DNA from: Lepas anatifera
Lineage: Eukaryota; Arthropoda; Thecostraca; Lepadidae
Direction of reading: 5' to 3'
Assembly: GCA_034440635.1 (NCBI GenBank)
Contig: JAOTON010001585.1
Span: 62,001-126,000 of the forward strand
Length of the DNA stretch: 64,000 nucleotides
Part shown: in pieces, positions 24,242 to 39,300 of the stretch
Position numbering within the stretch: position 1 is the first letter of the stretch
Layout: each line of letters opens with the position of its first letter
The notes under the pieces: model-generated
What the model was told of the DNA's origin: nothing
Seen by the model: only the letters and a program-made list of their open reading frames with translations
The model's database searches: none
Translations under genes and position numbers: made by a program

Positions 24242-24313
24242 TCACGAGTCAACGAACAGCTTGCTGAAGTCTTCGTAGGCCACCTTAGGTAGCTGACGTC
24301 CCTTCATCGGACC
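24242..24313 (-). CDS. KIN: KIN exon 7 (C terminus and stop)
   Basis: Acceptor ctctacag|GGT, then 23 codons and TGA at 24244-24242. The product GPMKGRQLPKVAYEDFSKLF matches the conserved family C terminus, with a short FVDS tail. Confidence 0.93.
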   Translation of the reverse strand, partial: GPMKGRQLPKVAYEDFSKLFVDS

Positions 24314-27300
24314 CTGTAGAGCAAGGCATTGGTTAACAGAAGATACAATCACGCACTCGAAACATCCACGGCAGTGAACGGTGTTCAGTCCGCAAAAGGC
24401 ACTACTCCTGATGGCTCAGATTAAGCACCTCATCCACATGACATGTCGGAGTACCCAATCTATCTAAAAACAAAACAACACTGAGATTCTAGCCGCCGTT
24501 TTACAAACCAGGCCTGTAAAATAATGTTCACCTGCCAGCCTCATAACTTTGACAAGGACGCCCAACTTTCCCCCCGCCTAGAATTCAACAGAGCGATTAG
24601 AACACGCTCACTATCCAGTCTATCAATTTGATCTAAGGCTGGATCTACTGAAACCTGAAAAGTTGAAGGTAAGCATTCCTCCGGATGATCCAGCCGGATC
24701 TCTCCAGTGCATGCCAATAAACCGTTCAACAAGCACAGTGCACAGACATTAGATATATCCCAATTTGTGTGAAATAAACCCGACCTGTAACAACAATATC
24801 GTTTTAACACGGAACAATACTATAGGACGGCTATGATTCAAAGTGCTGGCTAATAAGTAAGTATCCCGGGTTCAAGGCCCGCCAGGGTTCCCAGATGCGA
24901 CGCAATGTCGTCACTATGATCACAAATAACGGGACCAAAGTTGGAGACGCCATTTGAGGGGGGGGGGTTAAATAACCTTGGTATTTGTGCTTCGCAAGTC
25001 CAGCCAAGTGCATTACCTGTGCAACAATTTGGCTCACAGTCCCAGTTTCTGAGGACCAACATTTCACCTACTCTAGGAGCGGTGCTTACCTCGGCGATGG
25101 TGAGCGAGGCGCAGAACTTGGACTCCAGAATGGCGTCCAGGGTAGCAACGCTGCCCCTGTACCCGCCGTTCACCACCTTCACCCTCCGACCTGTGTACAC
25201 CCACCACAGCACGTCGGCAGCCGCTCTGCACATCGAGGACCAGGGGGCACTCGTGGTGGGAGCACGGAGACACGGTCAAGGGTCAACGATGCGCACGCCG
25301 GGGGAGCAGGCCGTCCCATCCCATCAAGTCTAAATGCGTTTTGGAAATGGTGGGCGGTGAGCATTGGCAACACACAGCGGGCATTGGCAATACAAGATGG
25401 GCATTGGCAACAGACAGTGGGCATTAGCAGATTAAAATCATGTGATTTCGAAAGGAGAAGCACACATCTCCGCGGGCATGTGTCCGTATCGAAAAAATGC
25501 AAAATATAAAATATTAAAATCCATGCCCACAGACAAATTAGTTGGATTTTGTGGTTGGATCACTCACATTTGCTCTGCTTACCGACCTAACTTTAATTTC
25601 GCCACGAATCCGGAAGAATCTTTAAAGCTCCATCAATAAAATTGTGCGTCCCTCGTGCATCTTGAGGGGACAGGGCACATTACATAGCTTGCTGCTGCTG
25701 AACGAAACTGACGGTATCTACTTGAAGACAGACAAAAAGAGTCTCTCCCGTTGTTAACGCTACGCCAACACTTTTGGGCCTTATTATTCCCATTCCACTG
25801 AGTTTGTGACACTGAGTGCAAATGTGATTTCGATTCCCATACATACAATGTGCACGGGCGATATCCGGACAGCTCTCCCCGCCTTTTTCTGTGCCTTCAT
25901 TGAATGAGAGCTATGGCTGTGTAATCGTGCTAGGGAGGCCATAAAGGTAGCATTCACAATCAATTCACGTCGTAAATGCCTTGAGCGAGTTCAGAAAAAG
26001 GAAGCGTGGCACTGAGGACATGTATTGGCGTCGGAAAACCTCCAAGAGTCTTCAATTCTATTCTAGTGCTATCATTACCCCACAATACAGCGTAAGTGAG
26101 TATGATGACGTCCCCGCCACCAGTGAAGGGTCAGACGAACTAGTGATTGCATCGCCCACCAGCAGAAGGCACCAGGTCGCCCCTGATGCCAACACGTTGC
26201 CAAAATCCACCCAGCAGCTTCCACCTGAGGGGCATCAGAGTGCCTCAGGGCGCTGGAGGAGGCGGTGCGGCCTTCAACTGATAGCGTGGCTACGAGCACC
26301 CCATGTGCAATAGTCGATCCCCGTTGCCATAGAGGCCATGTCCCCTAATACTGCACGATTCTCTTCAATTTTATCTAAAAAACGTTTCATTTATATGATT
26401 ATATTCACGATTTTGGCCCCTTGCCCCCACCTTCGCAACCTCACAGATTCAACGAAGCCAGTCCGTGTCCCAAAAATGCTCTGAATCGGCCCACACCGCC
26501 AACGAAGCTACAGCAGCACTGCAGAGCGACGTTCGACCTGGTGGGCACGGGGGCCATCAAGGGCACCGTTTCCGAACCTAGGTTATGATTTCGGGAGAGG
26601 CTGACACCATGTTCAACAAGCGTTTTCAGTACGAAGACGGCAGCCAGCGTCCCTCAGGTGATGGTGAGCAAAGAGACGGAGGTCGTCGAGGGTGCCAGCA
26701 GCCACGCACGGTAAAGAAGATGGCCGCAGTGTCCCAAAACTGGTTTTGCGGTGGAGTGCTGAGTGTAGAATTCATATTGGAAAATAGAGTCGGCTAGTGG
26801 AAAAGTTAGAAGTTTCGATGTTGTGAGAGTCAATTGCAATCCTTATTTAAAGCTAAGGAAGAAATTATATACCAAAATTTCCTCATTGCCATATTTTTGA
26901 CGAGTTCAATATTTGTATATACAATACTTGTATTATTAAAGTGTGCTAAAAAGTTCCACTCGACAAGTGAGTGGAACATTTAGCAATAATAGCATATAGG
27001 TGAGTGGAAAAATCAGCTTGCCCGGGTGTCGCCTTCCACTCAGCACCCTGGTATATGTAACACTGGATGGCCGAAGTTCACGGCGACGATCCGGCACACT
27101 GCTCCTGCACAGCGTGATGGGACAGGAAAAATCCCGCGTCCAGTCCTACTGTTTCTCACACTTGGCATGGCGCGAGCCCGGAAGTCCAGCTTGTCCGGAT
27201 TTCGCTCGCGCACGCTGTAGTTTTAGTGGAGTACTCCTGACGCATCTATCATTTGATCTTTTTAAGTTCTACGGCTGGACCACCTCAGATGCTGGTTTTC

Positions 27301-30300
27301 CTCGGGATGTTTGCAAACATATATTTCCACACATCTGTTGTTAACGGTTTACGAACAATTTCTCCTTAAGTCAAATGTGTCAAACGAACGTGAATAACTA
27401 TACTCAATACGAAATCAGTTACTCGTGAGTTTACAGTTTAAGTTTGGAGACCTCAGCACCGATCTTTATCAGCCTTAGAGTCCGTCCTCCTACCTCAGCA
27501 CCAGTCAATACCCCCCCTGTCTCGATCCCCCCCAGACTACGGCCTGAGAGTCCGTCCTCCTACCTCAGCACCAGTCAATACCCCTGCTGTGCTCTCACCC
27601 TCGGCTACGGCCTGGGAGTCCGTCCTCCTACCTCAGCACCAGTCAATACCCCCTGCTGTCTCGATCTCCTCCCAGCCTACGGCCTGGGAGTCCGTCCTCC
27701 TACCTCAGCACCAGTCAATACCCCCTGCTGTCGCGCTCTCACCCTCGGGCTACGGCCTGGGAGTCGGTCCTCCTACTTCCGCACCAGTCAATACCTCCCT
27801 GTCTCGATCTCCCCAGCCTACGGCCTGGGAGTCCGTCCTCCTACCTCAGCACCAGTCAATACCCCCCTGTCTCGATCACCCTCCAGACTACAGCCTGGAA
27901 GTCCGTCCTCCTACCTCAGCACCAGTCAATACCCCCTGTCTCGATCACCCTCCAGACTACAGCCTGGAAGTCCGTCCTCCTACCTCAGCACCAGTCAATA
28001 CCCCTGTCTCGATCACCCTCCAGACTACGGCCTGGAAGTCCGTCCTCCTACCTCAGCACCAGTCAATACCCCCTGTCTCGATCACCCTCCAGACTACAGC
28101 CTGGAAGTCCGTCCTCCTACCTCAGCACCAGTCAATACCCCTGTCTCGATCACCCTCCAGACTACGGCCTGGAAGTCCGTCCTCCTACCTCAGCACCAGT
28201 CAATACCCCCTGTCTCGATCACCCTCCAGACTACGGCCTGGAAGTCCGTCCTCCTACCTCAGCACCAGTCAATACCCCCTGTCTCGATCACCCTCCAGAC
28301 TACGGCCTGGAAGTCCGTCCTCCTACCTCAGCACCAGTCAATACCCCCTGTCTCGATCACCCTCCAGACTACGGCCTGGAAGTCCGTCCTCCTACCTCAG
28401 CACCAGTCAATACCCCTGTCTCGATCACCCTCCAGACTACGGCCTGGAAGTCCGTCCTCCTACCTCAGCACCAGTCAATACCCCCTGCTGTCTCGATCAC
28501 CCCCAGACTACGGCCTGGGAGTCCGTCCTCCTACCTTAGCACCAGTCAATACCCCCTGTCTCTACCTCCCCCAGACTACGGCCTGAGAGTCCGTCCTCCT
28601 ACCTCAGCACCAGTCAATACCCCCTGTCTCGATCACCCCCCAGCCTACGGCCGGGGAGCGGGACGGAGCCACTCACCGACGGCGGGGATGACCGTCTCCA
28701 GGTGGCCCTGGTCCAGCTTCAGCTTTTTATCGGCGTCCAGGGTGCGCACCAAGGCGCCGTACTTGTCCACCACCTCTACCACCCGCGCCTTCTGGCGGTA
28801 GTACTTCTCACCCAGCTGCTTGGTGATGATTTTCACCACGATGCCCTGGGTGAAACACAGGCGGGGAATTTGTGAAAAGCTTGGTGAATAGGGATTGGAT
28901 ATTGAGCTTCGCCCTGGTGGGAAGGGGGTCCTTTTGTAACTCCTTAAGGTTTTTCCAGAAGGTCGCAAAACGGTAAACGGCGGCACCGTACCATGCGTAT
29001 ATGTTCAATTAACTCTTGCAAATTCCCTGAAAATCATACGTCCAAGTCATGCCGGGTAAAGCCACCAGGTCAGGTCAAGTGACCACACCTCCAAAAATAT
29101 TCGATTGTAATTAAAGTTTTAGGGCACTTAAGCTGCAGAGGTTATATGTGCCCGCTCCAAAAATATTCAAGTGGCACCAGTGAGAGTAGGCTTAATCTAT
29201 TGATCTCAAAATCATAGCACATAAGGTCACCGAGTACAACAACATGCCCTAGCGGGATTCTCGAAATCGGTGACCTAGGGTAATGTAAAGGTCAGAACGT
29301 CCTCATTGTCAGACCATGGAAAATTTTGGAAATGCCTATATTTAAGTCCTCACGGCTCAGATCAACTTCAAAACTTCACGATGATGTGTTCCTGGTCTAT
29401 TACTATAGCTGACTAAAAGTTTTTATCTGTAACTTTCTCGTGGCTTTGAGGTAAAATTTGAGGTCAAATAAGCAATTTCGAATAAGTTAGCCCATAATTT
29501 TGAGTATAAGATGCAATGTTATTTTATCATTGTTTTTTATAACATCAAGTCCAATGATGTACGTCATCACCCAACCAGGTCACTTCGGGTCAATTCGTTG
29601 ATCTACGGTCAGGTCAAACGCTGAATTTCACTTAGCATAGTGAAAATCGCGTATCAATCGATTCATACTAACAAGAAAATTACAATGATGCTTCAATTAC
29701 GTCTGAGTCATATTATTTCGAAACTTATTCCTAAAAGCAAATACCCCATAGCATGGGCAGTGTACCGTCCTTGACCTCGATTGACCGCTTCCCGGGCTTG
29801 AGCTTAACTTGATAGCCGCTACCAATACGTACTTACGATAGCTTTCAAATGGCAGCGGAAGCGCTGTCCTACATTGCCTCTTGCATAGGAAATATCGCGT
29901 CTAAATCGAGCATGCTTCATATTTTGACCACAAAAAGACCACATACTAAACTTCGCAAAGTTCAGTGACCGGCAGCGCTTTATCCTTTGACCTGACAAGA
30001 AAGTTTATTACAGTTTAATGAAAGAGCTACTCAAGCGCTTTCGAATGACGTGAAGAAAATGTTTCTAGCTGTTTCAGTTCTTCATATAATCGGTTTTCCA
30101 AGTACCCTTCCTTTGAACATTTTTACCTAATTTGTCCTCTAGTCACCTCAATATTCATCTGACGAAGAAAGTACCAAAGCAGCCTCGATTGCATTTACTT
30201 AGAGCTTTCGACTGTTTTGCCGGGTCTTCCTAGCTTTCTTGGTGTTCGAGTTGGAGAGGGGGTCAAAAAGGGTGAAGGTGGCTCATACCCGCCACCGGGG

Positions 30301-33300
30301 CGAAGGTTAAGGTGCCGTAAATGGATGTTTATGTAGAATCCACTAGGTTAGTATACATATCAACTGCAAAACGACTGACTAACGACACGTGAAACTTTTC
30401 CAATTGATGATGAAGAGATTACTTATACTGAACACCCATGCAACAGCAATGACTAATTTTAAATACAGGAGTGCCGATACATCGTGGAGATACCGTGACT
30501 GACGGTGCTTTTACGTAGAGCGAGACCACTCTTCTAATCAAGCAAGCAAACCAAACTAGCGACAAATTTAAGAAATACATAGCGAAGAAACAGACATGGG
30601 AAGTTAGATCACGAGTGCTGGGCCGCACAAACAAAAGCAAACAGACTGTCGTGAAAGACAAGGCAGTGAATCAGCCTCTGGCGTCATCGCACTCACCTCA
30701 GTAACCCAGTAGTCCTTCCTGTTCATTTTCTCCTTCTTCTGCTCCTCGAAAGCTTTGATTTCATCCAGCGCGCTGAGTTTCCTCTTCTCGGGCTTCGCCT
30801 GCTGGGCGCTACCAGCGGACTTGGCCTGTTTGGAGCCTCCGCTGGATGTCAGCAGGCTTTTTCCCGGCAGCGGCCGTTTGAACTCGGCCTTCTTACCCGG
30901 CAGCGCCAGGCCCAGTTTGATAGGTGCTTCAGAGTCGTCCCTCTTCAACTCGGTGAACTCCGTAGAGGGCAGCTCCTTACCCTCCGCACGTGCCTTCTCC
31001 ACCTGAATGGGGGAAAACACGACTAGCGGCTTGTCTCTGACACAACAGGCATGGTGCGTTCACTAGCAGGTCTAAGACTTGATTTAGAAGGGGGTGGGGA
31101 AACTGGGCCGAGATTCTAGCGAGCGATGAGCGGGGAGGGAGAGGGGGTGGAGCGCTTCACACTTCCATGTGTAGAAGATACTGTTGAACGGGGAGGAAAG
31201 ACGGAAGAGGGCAGGGCGCGGGGACGGGGTAGGACATGCTAACTCCCAGTGTGTAATATAGAGCGATGTTTTTTTTCAACCCGTCCTGGATAATTTCTTT
31301 TCTGCTTTGCATTTGGCATATAATGCATTGTCTTCTGAACGAATATATTTTCGCATAATTTGGCGCATATCTAATTCATAAGCGAACGCTTTGAGGCATG
31401 ACGGCGGAAAATGAACTCTTTACAGCCTTAAGGGGCATGGCCCTTGCCCTCGCCCATTGGATTGGCTAACGGGTGAGTTTACTGCAATGGTCATTCGTGT
31501 TTTTTTCAAAACTCTGACCTAGAACTAACAAATCTGGGTGCATTTTGTCTTCTCATACCCCCCCATTATCAAAAACAAGTATGCCACAATGGTAAGCTTA
31601 TGACGTTATCCGGAGCATTAACATTTTGAAATTGAACCACTTGACTCACAACACCGGTCAACTGATCAGCAAAGCAATCTCTGAACTAGCAAAGCCACTA
31701 AGATCTTCCTTAAAGCATATTGTGGAGAGTGTCACCAACCATGTATGAAATCAAATACTTCGGTTCCCTGTATTCCCAATGTATTTGTTTCTCTTCCCAG
31801 CCATTGGCACGGCTAATTAAAAGAAGTCGATATATTTGTTTTGATCGATTGAAGGTGAAAAAGTGCAAGCGATTGAGCCACAAAGTTTGGTTTCCTGATT
31901 GTAAGGCCTGTTTTGTCCATGAACAGTCTTGTAATAGCTTCAACAAAGCAGAGCACTCCCTTTACGGGCGCGTCAACCGAAATGTAAATTAGCGAGACCT
32001 GCAGACCACGACCACGACCAGGAGACCTGCAGGCGTTACATTTAGTGGCATCGCATGCATAACTCTCGGGGCTGGTTGGAGACGGGTATTATCGGTTTAC
32101 GAAGGATCTCCGTTCAATGAGCGTTACCAGACTACGGCGCAGAAGCGTGGAATCACGGCCAAAGAGACGTTGACATAAATGGCATAAATCTGCACGCTGA
32201 ACAGGAACCTCTGATGCTTTACTGCTTGATCCGCCAAAACATCAGCATTGCTCCAAATTGCCGTTTTAAAGGCAACGTTGCACCCAGTTGAAAAAAAAAA
32301 ACTGTTTATGCGCAAAATACGTCCGGAAATCAGGAAACAAAATTTCCTAGTCTTTGAACGCTCAGAAAAAATGGCTTATGTTCTTACAATTTACGATGTC
32401 ATGGAAACAGAATTAGGCTCACTTGTAGATGGCCTAAGCATTGCGAGTAATTATGAAGATGGCCGCTAGGATGCAGCCTACAGCACGTAAACATTGCGTC
32501 AGGGTTGCCATTGTTAAGAGTTATCATGTGACCTGGGGCAGTTTAGGATCTAGACCAATCAAATTCTTGCAACCAGATGGAAAGGGATTACTTCATGATT
32601 TCAACTAGGATCTTAATGTCATTTATTCAAACTTTAAGCTGTACGAATTTTATTATTTTTAACTTTAATCTGTAAGAATTTTATTATTTTAAGATTTGAG
32701 CTGTACAAAAACTTAATACACAGCTTTGGTTCAAATGAAATATGTCAATCACCAATTCTCGACACTACAAAACTGCTCTCAGTTCGAAACCCATTACCAA
32801 GATAGAACACTACCTTTAAGGACAGATCATCCGACGATATTTGTTTTGGAAAGTGAGGAACGATGTAAACCAATTAGGGAATACCGAGACCAGATACTTA
32901 CACTATGGATCCCATTGGAAAGATAGAAACATTATGAGTTTACGTTGAAACATATTGGAGATTCTGATGGTGAAATAACGCCATGCACAAACCTAATTCA
33001 ATTCATTTTTGATAAGCAAGAAACACGTTCTGGGTACCTGTCGTTCGATGAACTCCATCATACGCTCCTGGTCATCTTTGTCCATTTTCTCCTTCTTCAG
33101 CTGTGCCTCCTGACGAGCCAAGGTCTCAGGATCCCTGAAAACAGCGCGCCATACCGCATCAGCACTTTAAAGGCCCGCTCACACATGACATAATCTGCCA
33201 AAGTTTTAGTCGGGAGAAAATGGCACCAGCAAGTCATTCTACCGCGTCAGTCGGCAGGAATCGTGGCACATTGTGCCAGAAGTAAATGGTGTGTGAATGT

Positions 33301-36300
33301 GAAAGTAGCTGTAGCACTTGCTCCATTGACAAGGAGGGGGATCTAAACGCTCTCTCGGGTTTCTCTAACGCCACAGAAAACACGGCGGCGCTTCTCAGTA
33401 CGCGTCATTTGGTTACCATTTGCGTAACTTTTCTGAAAATTTCAGGTCTAGGTCATCCCAGGTCACGCCACCAGGGCAAGTGACCAGCCATTTCGAATGA
33501 TATCAATTACAATAGATTATACTGATCTGATATTCATATCGCATACTAGGCCTACCAAGTAGTGCAAGTTGTGGCAATGATATTTTTTGTAACGCTGGCC
33601 TGGAGTTAGGTATGAATCCAACCAACCCCTCTGTTGGAAATGCATGGGAAATAGTAAAAATTGTCCAATTTCTATGAATACGGCTTAGAATGACTTTTTG
33701 CCAAAATCATGGTATTTTACGCCGTTCTCGAGCGCGAGGTTAAAATGTTAGACGAGTGACATCTGGGAGGTCATCTGGAACTAGCTCGGGGTAAGGTCAG
33801 AAAGCGACTTTGGCCCGACCTTAGACCACGTCATCTTTACATGCTGATCTAGTACGGTGGTACTAAGCATCATTCGATTTGTTGTAAGGAGATGAAGCTA
33901 ATGATGCTGGAAAATCACCCCTAGCTTAACACATTCAAAACATATAGCCAAAAAAGTTGGTTCTTGCTTATCACCTTCCTTGACCTGTCAGGCCCTTAAT
34001 ATTAACCCTGGCCAAAAAGTGGCCGATATAATTTCGTAACCATTTATCATGGGCTACCTACCTACCCTGAGAAGTTTAAAATATGTTACAGTTGCAAAAA
34101 AGTTTCTTTCGTTTATATATTCTGTAGTGCCATACCCAAACCAATGATTGAAAGTTCACAAGGTGTTATGTGGTCGATCGCCTCCAATGCCGGATGGAAA
34201 ATCGAGTAAATAAATCAATAATTACACATTCGGACACAATCCGGACCGTAGGATTGGTGGAATCCTTCCGAATTCTTTGTGTCGGGAGTTGAAAAGAGAG
34301 ATCAGCGGATCCAACGGCAGCACTAAGGACAAGGTGGTTCTTACGATCACCACGGCCTTCGGGGACGAAGTCAAGAGATGATGACGAGGACTTTAGCCGG
34401 CCCGCAGTTCTCTTTACGGTAAAATTCCGTGTAAAGTCACGTTTAGTGGGTGGGATCAAGAGAACATACTGTGAAGAAACGACGAAAATTTTGGGTTTAT
34501 CTAAAAAAAGGAGGGATTTTTCCCCCACGGTCAGTAATCTCGCACACAGGTACCGCAACATGCACTATCTCATTTGCTTATACCTGTCACATGCAAGCCA
34601 AAACAAGTAATTATTTTGAGAAAACACAACAGTTTATCAACAATGAGAACACAACAATGCGTAAAAAGATTGCTTTCCATGAACGCTTTTCTCATTTACC
34701 CAAACAATCAAATATCTTACCTGTCAATGTATGTAACAAACCACCCCTTCTCCGTCTCGTCCGCCTTCACCTTTCCCATTCTTCCCAGGTACTTCACAAA
34801 ATCTGTGAGCGTCTCCCATTGGGTGGCGTTCATGTGCAGATGCTCCTTGAAGGCAATGTACTCCTGGTACACCTGGTTGGCATGTACCCGCTTTGTACCA
34901 AATTGCCGGCGTAGAAGCTCCAGGTACCCTTCCTCGAACTCCCTGAAAGTCAGTGGTGCGTATTAAACATAATACATGCTGAATAGAAACAACTTTATTA
35001 AAATCAGACATTACAAATTCAACATCAGTACTTGCCGAGGCATTCAAAAGTTTGGATCATGTCATATCTGACTTTCTAGGTACCTTTCTCCTACCCATAA
35101 TTTCATATAATTTTAAGATCCCTGATCAAGCCAATGCCCTCTTATTGACCCCTTCCAAAATTATTGGATTGCAAGAGGAAAACTGCAGAGTTTTGGGGAT
35201 GCAAAAACACGCATGATATTCAGAGGAGCATTTCTGAAATTCAACATATAATATAATGTTCCATGAAGTATATGCACACAAAGAGCTATCAAAAGGAATA
35301 TACTAACAACATTATTCTATCAGCATGGCTATGTTCTTCAGCTTCATCTTGCCGCCTGGTGTACAGAAAGTTTATCCAGGGACTCAAGACGACACATTCG
35401 AACTTAACTACGAATATACAGGCCTGCAAAGTACTACTGCTGGCCGTACTTATGTATTCGTCAATGTATTACAAGAACGCGGAGCAGAAAGTAAACAGGC
35501 GAGGAACACGACAGCACATAAAAGAACACCAGAATGACGCCCCGCGAATGCTCATAGATTCAGCTGCAGAAAGCACACTGCAGCTTCAGCTACCTACCAG
35601 CGTATGCTGCTTTTAGGGTGCAGCCATGAGTGTGAAAAAAGTGGAGGCCACTTTCAGCTGTGACCGCAGCACCAACAGGCAGCCAGAGCTGAATCAGGGC
35701 CGCCGCGGCACAAACAGGCGGCCACAGCTGACACAGGGCCGCCGCGGCACCACGCCGTGGCGACAGGCGGCCACAGCTGACACAGGGCCGCCGCGGCACC
35801 ACGCCGTGGCGACAGGCGGCCACAGCTGACACAGGGCCGCCGCGGCACCACGCCGTGGCGACAGGCGGCCACAGCTGACACAGGGCCGCCGCGGCACCAC
35901 GCCGTGGCGACAGGCGGCCACAGCTGACACAGGGCCGCCGCGGCACCACGCCGTGGCGACAGGCGGCCACAGCTGACACAGGGCCGCCGTGGCACCACGC
36001 CGTGGCGACAGGAGACCACAGCTGACACAGGGCCGCCGTGGCACCACGCCGTGGCGACAGGCAGCCACGGCTGACACAGGGCCGCCGTGGCACCACGCCG
36101 TGGCGACAGGCGACCACAGCTGAAACAGGGCCGCCGCGGCACCACTCCGTGGCGACAGGCGGCCACAGCTGACACAGGGCCGCCGCGGCACCACACCGTG
36201 GCGACAGGCGGCCACAGCTGAATCAGGGCCGCCGCGGCACCAACAGGCAGCCACAGCTGACACAGGGACGCCGCGGCACCACGCCGTGGCGACAGGCGGC

Positions 36301-39300
36301 CACAGCTGACACAGGGCCGCCGCGGCACCACGCCGTGGCGACAGGCGGCCACGGCTGACACAGGGCCGCCGTGGCACCACGCCGTGGCGACAGGCGGCCA
36401 CGGCTGACACAGGGCCACCGTGGCACCACGCCGTGGCGACAGGCGACCACAGCTGAAACAGGGCCGCCGCGGCACCACTCCGTGGCGACAGGCGGCCACA
36501 GCTGACACAGGGCCGCCGCGGCACCACACCGTGGCGACAGGCGGCCACAGCTGACACAAGGACGCCGTGGCGACAGGCGGCCACAGCTGACACAGGGACG
36601 CCGTGGCACCACGCCGCAGCGACAGACGGCCACAGCTGACACAGGGCCGCCGCGGAGACAGGCGGCCACAGATGACACAAGGACGCCGTGGCGACAGGCG
36701 GCCACAGCTGACACAGGGACGCCGCGGCACCACTCCGTGGCGACAGGCGGCCACAGCTGACACAAGGACGCCGTGGCGACAGGCGGCCACAGCTGACACA
36801 GGGACGCCGTGGCACCACGCCGCAGCGACAGACGGCCACAGCTGACACAGGGCCGCCGCGGAGACAGGCGGCCACAGATGACACAAGGACGCCGTGGCGA
36901 CAGGCGGCCACAGCTGACACAGGGACGCCGTGGCACCACGCCGCAGCGACAGGCAGCCACAGCTGACACAGGGCCGCCGCGGCACCACACCGTGGCGACA
37001 GGCGGCCACAGCTGACACAAGGACGCCACGGCGGCAGGCGGCCACAGATGAATTCCCATTCAGTGATTACTCACATTCATATTTCCGCCCAGGAATAGAA
37101 AAGCATGCTAAGACTAGAAAAAAGCTTTAGTTCTCAATGAGAATGCCATCTTAAGGGTGCGTTACCCTCGACACATGCACCACACGACATGACCCGTCAG
37201 AACTAATACCCTGTTTCCCCAACAACAGATGTCAGGTCATTCGTTCATTCATTTCGATACACAGACCGCCCACGTGACACGTTGGTTGTAAACCGTAGTA
37301 CGCTTCCGCATTCCACGCTTTACGACCCTTCAGGTAAACAAGAACCGCTGCGGGCAAGGTCAGAGGGTCGCAGTAACAGGTGCTCTTGCAGGGGCGGGCC
37401 CAGTATTTGTCCGAGAGCGGACTGCTAAAGCCTTTGTCTTGGTTTCTCTAAATAAGAAAGCAGTTGCAGCTCGCACAACTGTCACCTGGGATGGACCAAA
37501 GCTAATATCAAAATAAAGCTAATATGGACCAAAGCATAATATCAAAATACAGTATGATATTATGTTCATCAGAAACATTCATAATCACAAAATTGATTCA
37601 CATTTTCTTTTGGAATGCTTCCCATTGGCAGCGCCTCCCCGTGCACTTCGAAACTGGTTGCTTTTCAACGTTCCCTACGCCAGAACTAACACTGTAAGGT
37701 CGAGCATGTTTACCAGAATTCCCCGTGTCTGTAACAGGTTTTTAAATGCAAATAGGGACGTTGATATCTGGCACACGAGCTTAGGAGATTTTAAGAAGCG
37801 AGTGATCGCCTTTTCCTTTACTGTCTAAGGTGTATACAGTGTGCTCGACGAGAGTGGATGTTTTTAGCGTTATTTACATTTTATCGTTTTGTTTGTTTGA
37901 TCCAGTGTACTGCTTTTATCTTATCGACTTCATCTATAAGTGGGTTTTACTGACCCGTTGGTGATATGTTTAATAAACTAAACTAAACTAAACTAAACTA
38001 GCCAAATGACATTTCAAGCATGGCTGTGGATTGGCTACGCTCTTTGCGTCAGTTAGCAGCTAGTTAGTTGTAGGATCCTCGACTACTTTGTCCACTTTCG
38101 TGACCAAACCTTGTGGACCCACTTTCTTCCTCCCAAACTAAGCTAGTCCTTTTCCATCCTGTTAAAAGTATCAGAAATACTTCCGTAATATCCTTGTTTA
38201 CTGTTTTCCGTGAGAACCTCAGGGAAGTTTAACGACTTCTTCCATCCCGAAAAAATATAAAAACGTCGTCCACCCAGTCACATAACATCCCCTCTTTATG
38301 CGGAGGGTCCTAGCTTTGTAAACATATAGTGCCTTCTTTTGAAAGCTATCGTTTTTCAGCATTATTGCTCGGCCCGCCTTGCGTCGGTGGTGCGTCATTT
38401 TCCGTGCGTGTGTAAACACACACACACGCACATACACATGACACATGGGCCGGGTGCCCGCATTTGTGATCGCCTTGGGGTTTTCTTAGAGATTCCCCGC
38501 CCCGTGGCGGTCACGGAAAGGGGCGTGCGTTCGTACGGGACTCACTGACTTGCTCACCCACCGAACCCTGAGGCGCGCAGCTCCATGTGTTTACCAAAGT
38601 ATTTATTATGGAACATTTTTCTGATGCTCGGAGATGGGGGGGCGTGGTATCCCTCGATCATGTGCGGAGTTTTCCTCACTGTGATCGAGAAGTGTTTCTG
38701 ATCATAGGGTAGTTTGTGTTGTAATCGACAAAACACGTGTTCTGTCTCAATCCCGTCCAGACGCTTTCTGAACACATCAGTTCGATATAAACCAAAGCCT
38801 TTGTAATGTATTAGAAGCAGTTTCTTTAGGTATAGGCCCTGACCTAGGACAGTATCGAAAGATGGTCTCCGAAACAATGAGACCGTCCATAAAGTACAGA
38901 AGGAAAAACAAGGGGGAGCGGGAAGTCAGCAACCGTTTTGTTAGACGTTACAACAGGGTGGAAGCAAGTATTACCATGAGGGAGGGGGGTTAGAATTATA
39001 AGAATACATGTAACTTAATTTATGGATAGGCCCTCAGCTCTGACTTAGAATTAAGACTGATGTGATTCAATGAAGTCCACACATCATCACCATTGAATTT
39101 TTTGAATTGTTTGTGTGACCTTTTTATGAGGAGAGGAACCATGAGAGATTCGTGTGAATACGTGTGCTGACGTCCAAATAACCCTCACATGCCTCCAGTC
39201 ATGAGTCAGTAGTTCCCTGATGTTAGGAGCTAAAGGTTTGTGCAAAACACCCGCAATAAATGAACGACGATCCTGAAATATTCGGCAAGTATTAGTGGGT

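Larger units (their letters stand above)
25191..27475. other. KIN intron 5, part outside the minisatellite
   Basis: No gene supported. Holds the 20-bp tandem repeat at 25359, a dispersed repeat at 26723 and a hairpin at 26953. The 110-codon frame at 25981-26313 shows no domain. Confidence 0.5.

Noticed and set aside
27444..28586. Long open frames (380 and 316 codons) with tandem protein repeats
   Set aside because: They are read-through of a stop-free minisatellite in KIN intron 5, open in more than one frame, with no domain.
27476..28655. CRISPR-like array
   Set aside because: Units are contiguous with no unique spacers, no cas genes, and the host is eukaryotic.
30604..31020. 138-codon stand-alone gene
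   Set aside because: Only 31002-30697 is coding, as KIN exon 4; the rest is intron read-through.
35590..37059. Long minus-strand frames of 278-463 codons, Cys/Pro/Arg-rich
   Set aside because: Products of the 49-bp GC-rich minisatellite in KIN intron 1; three frames are open together.
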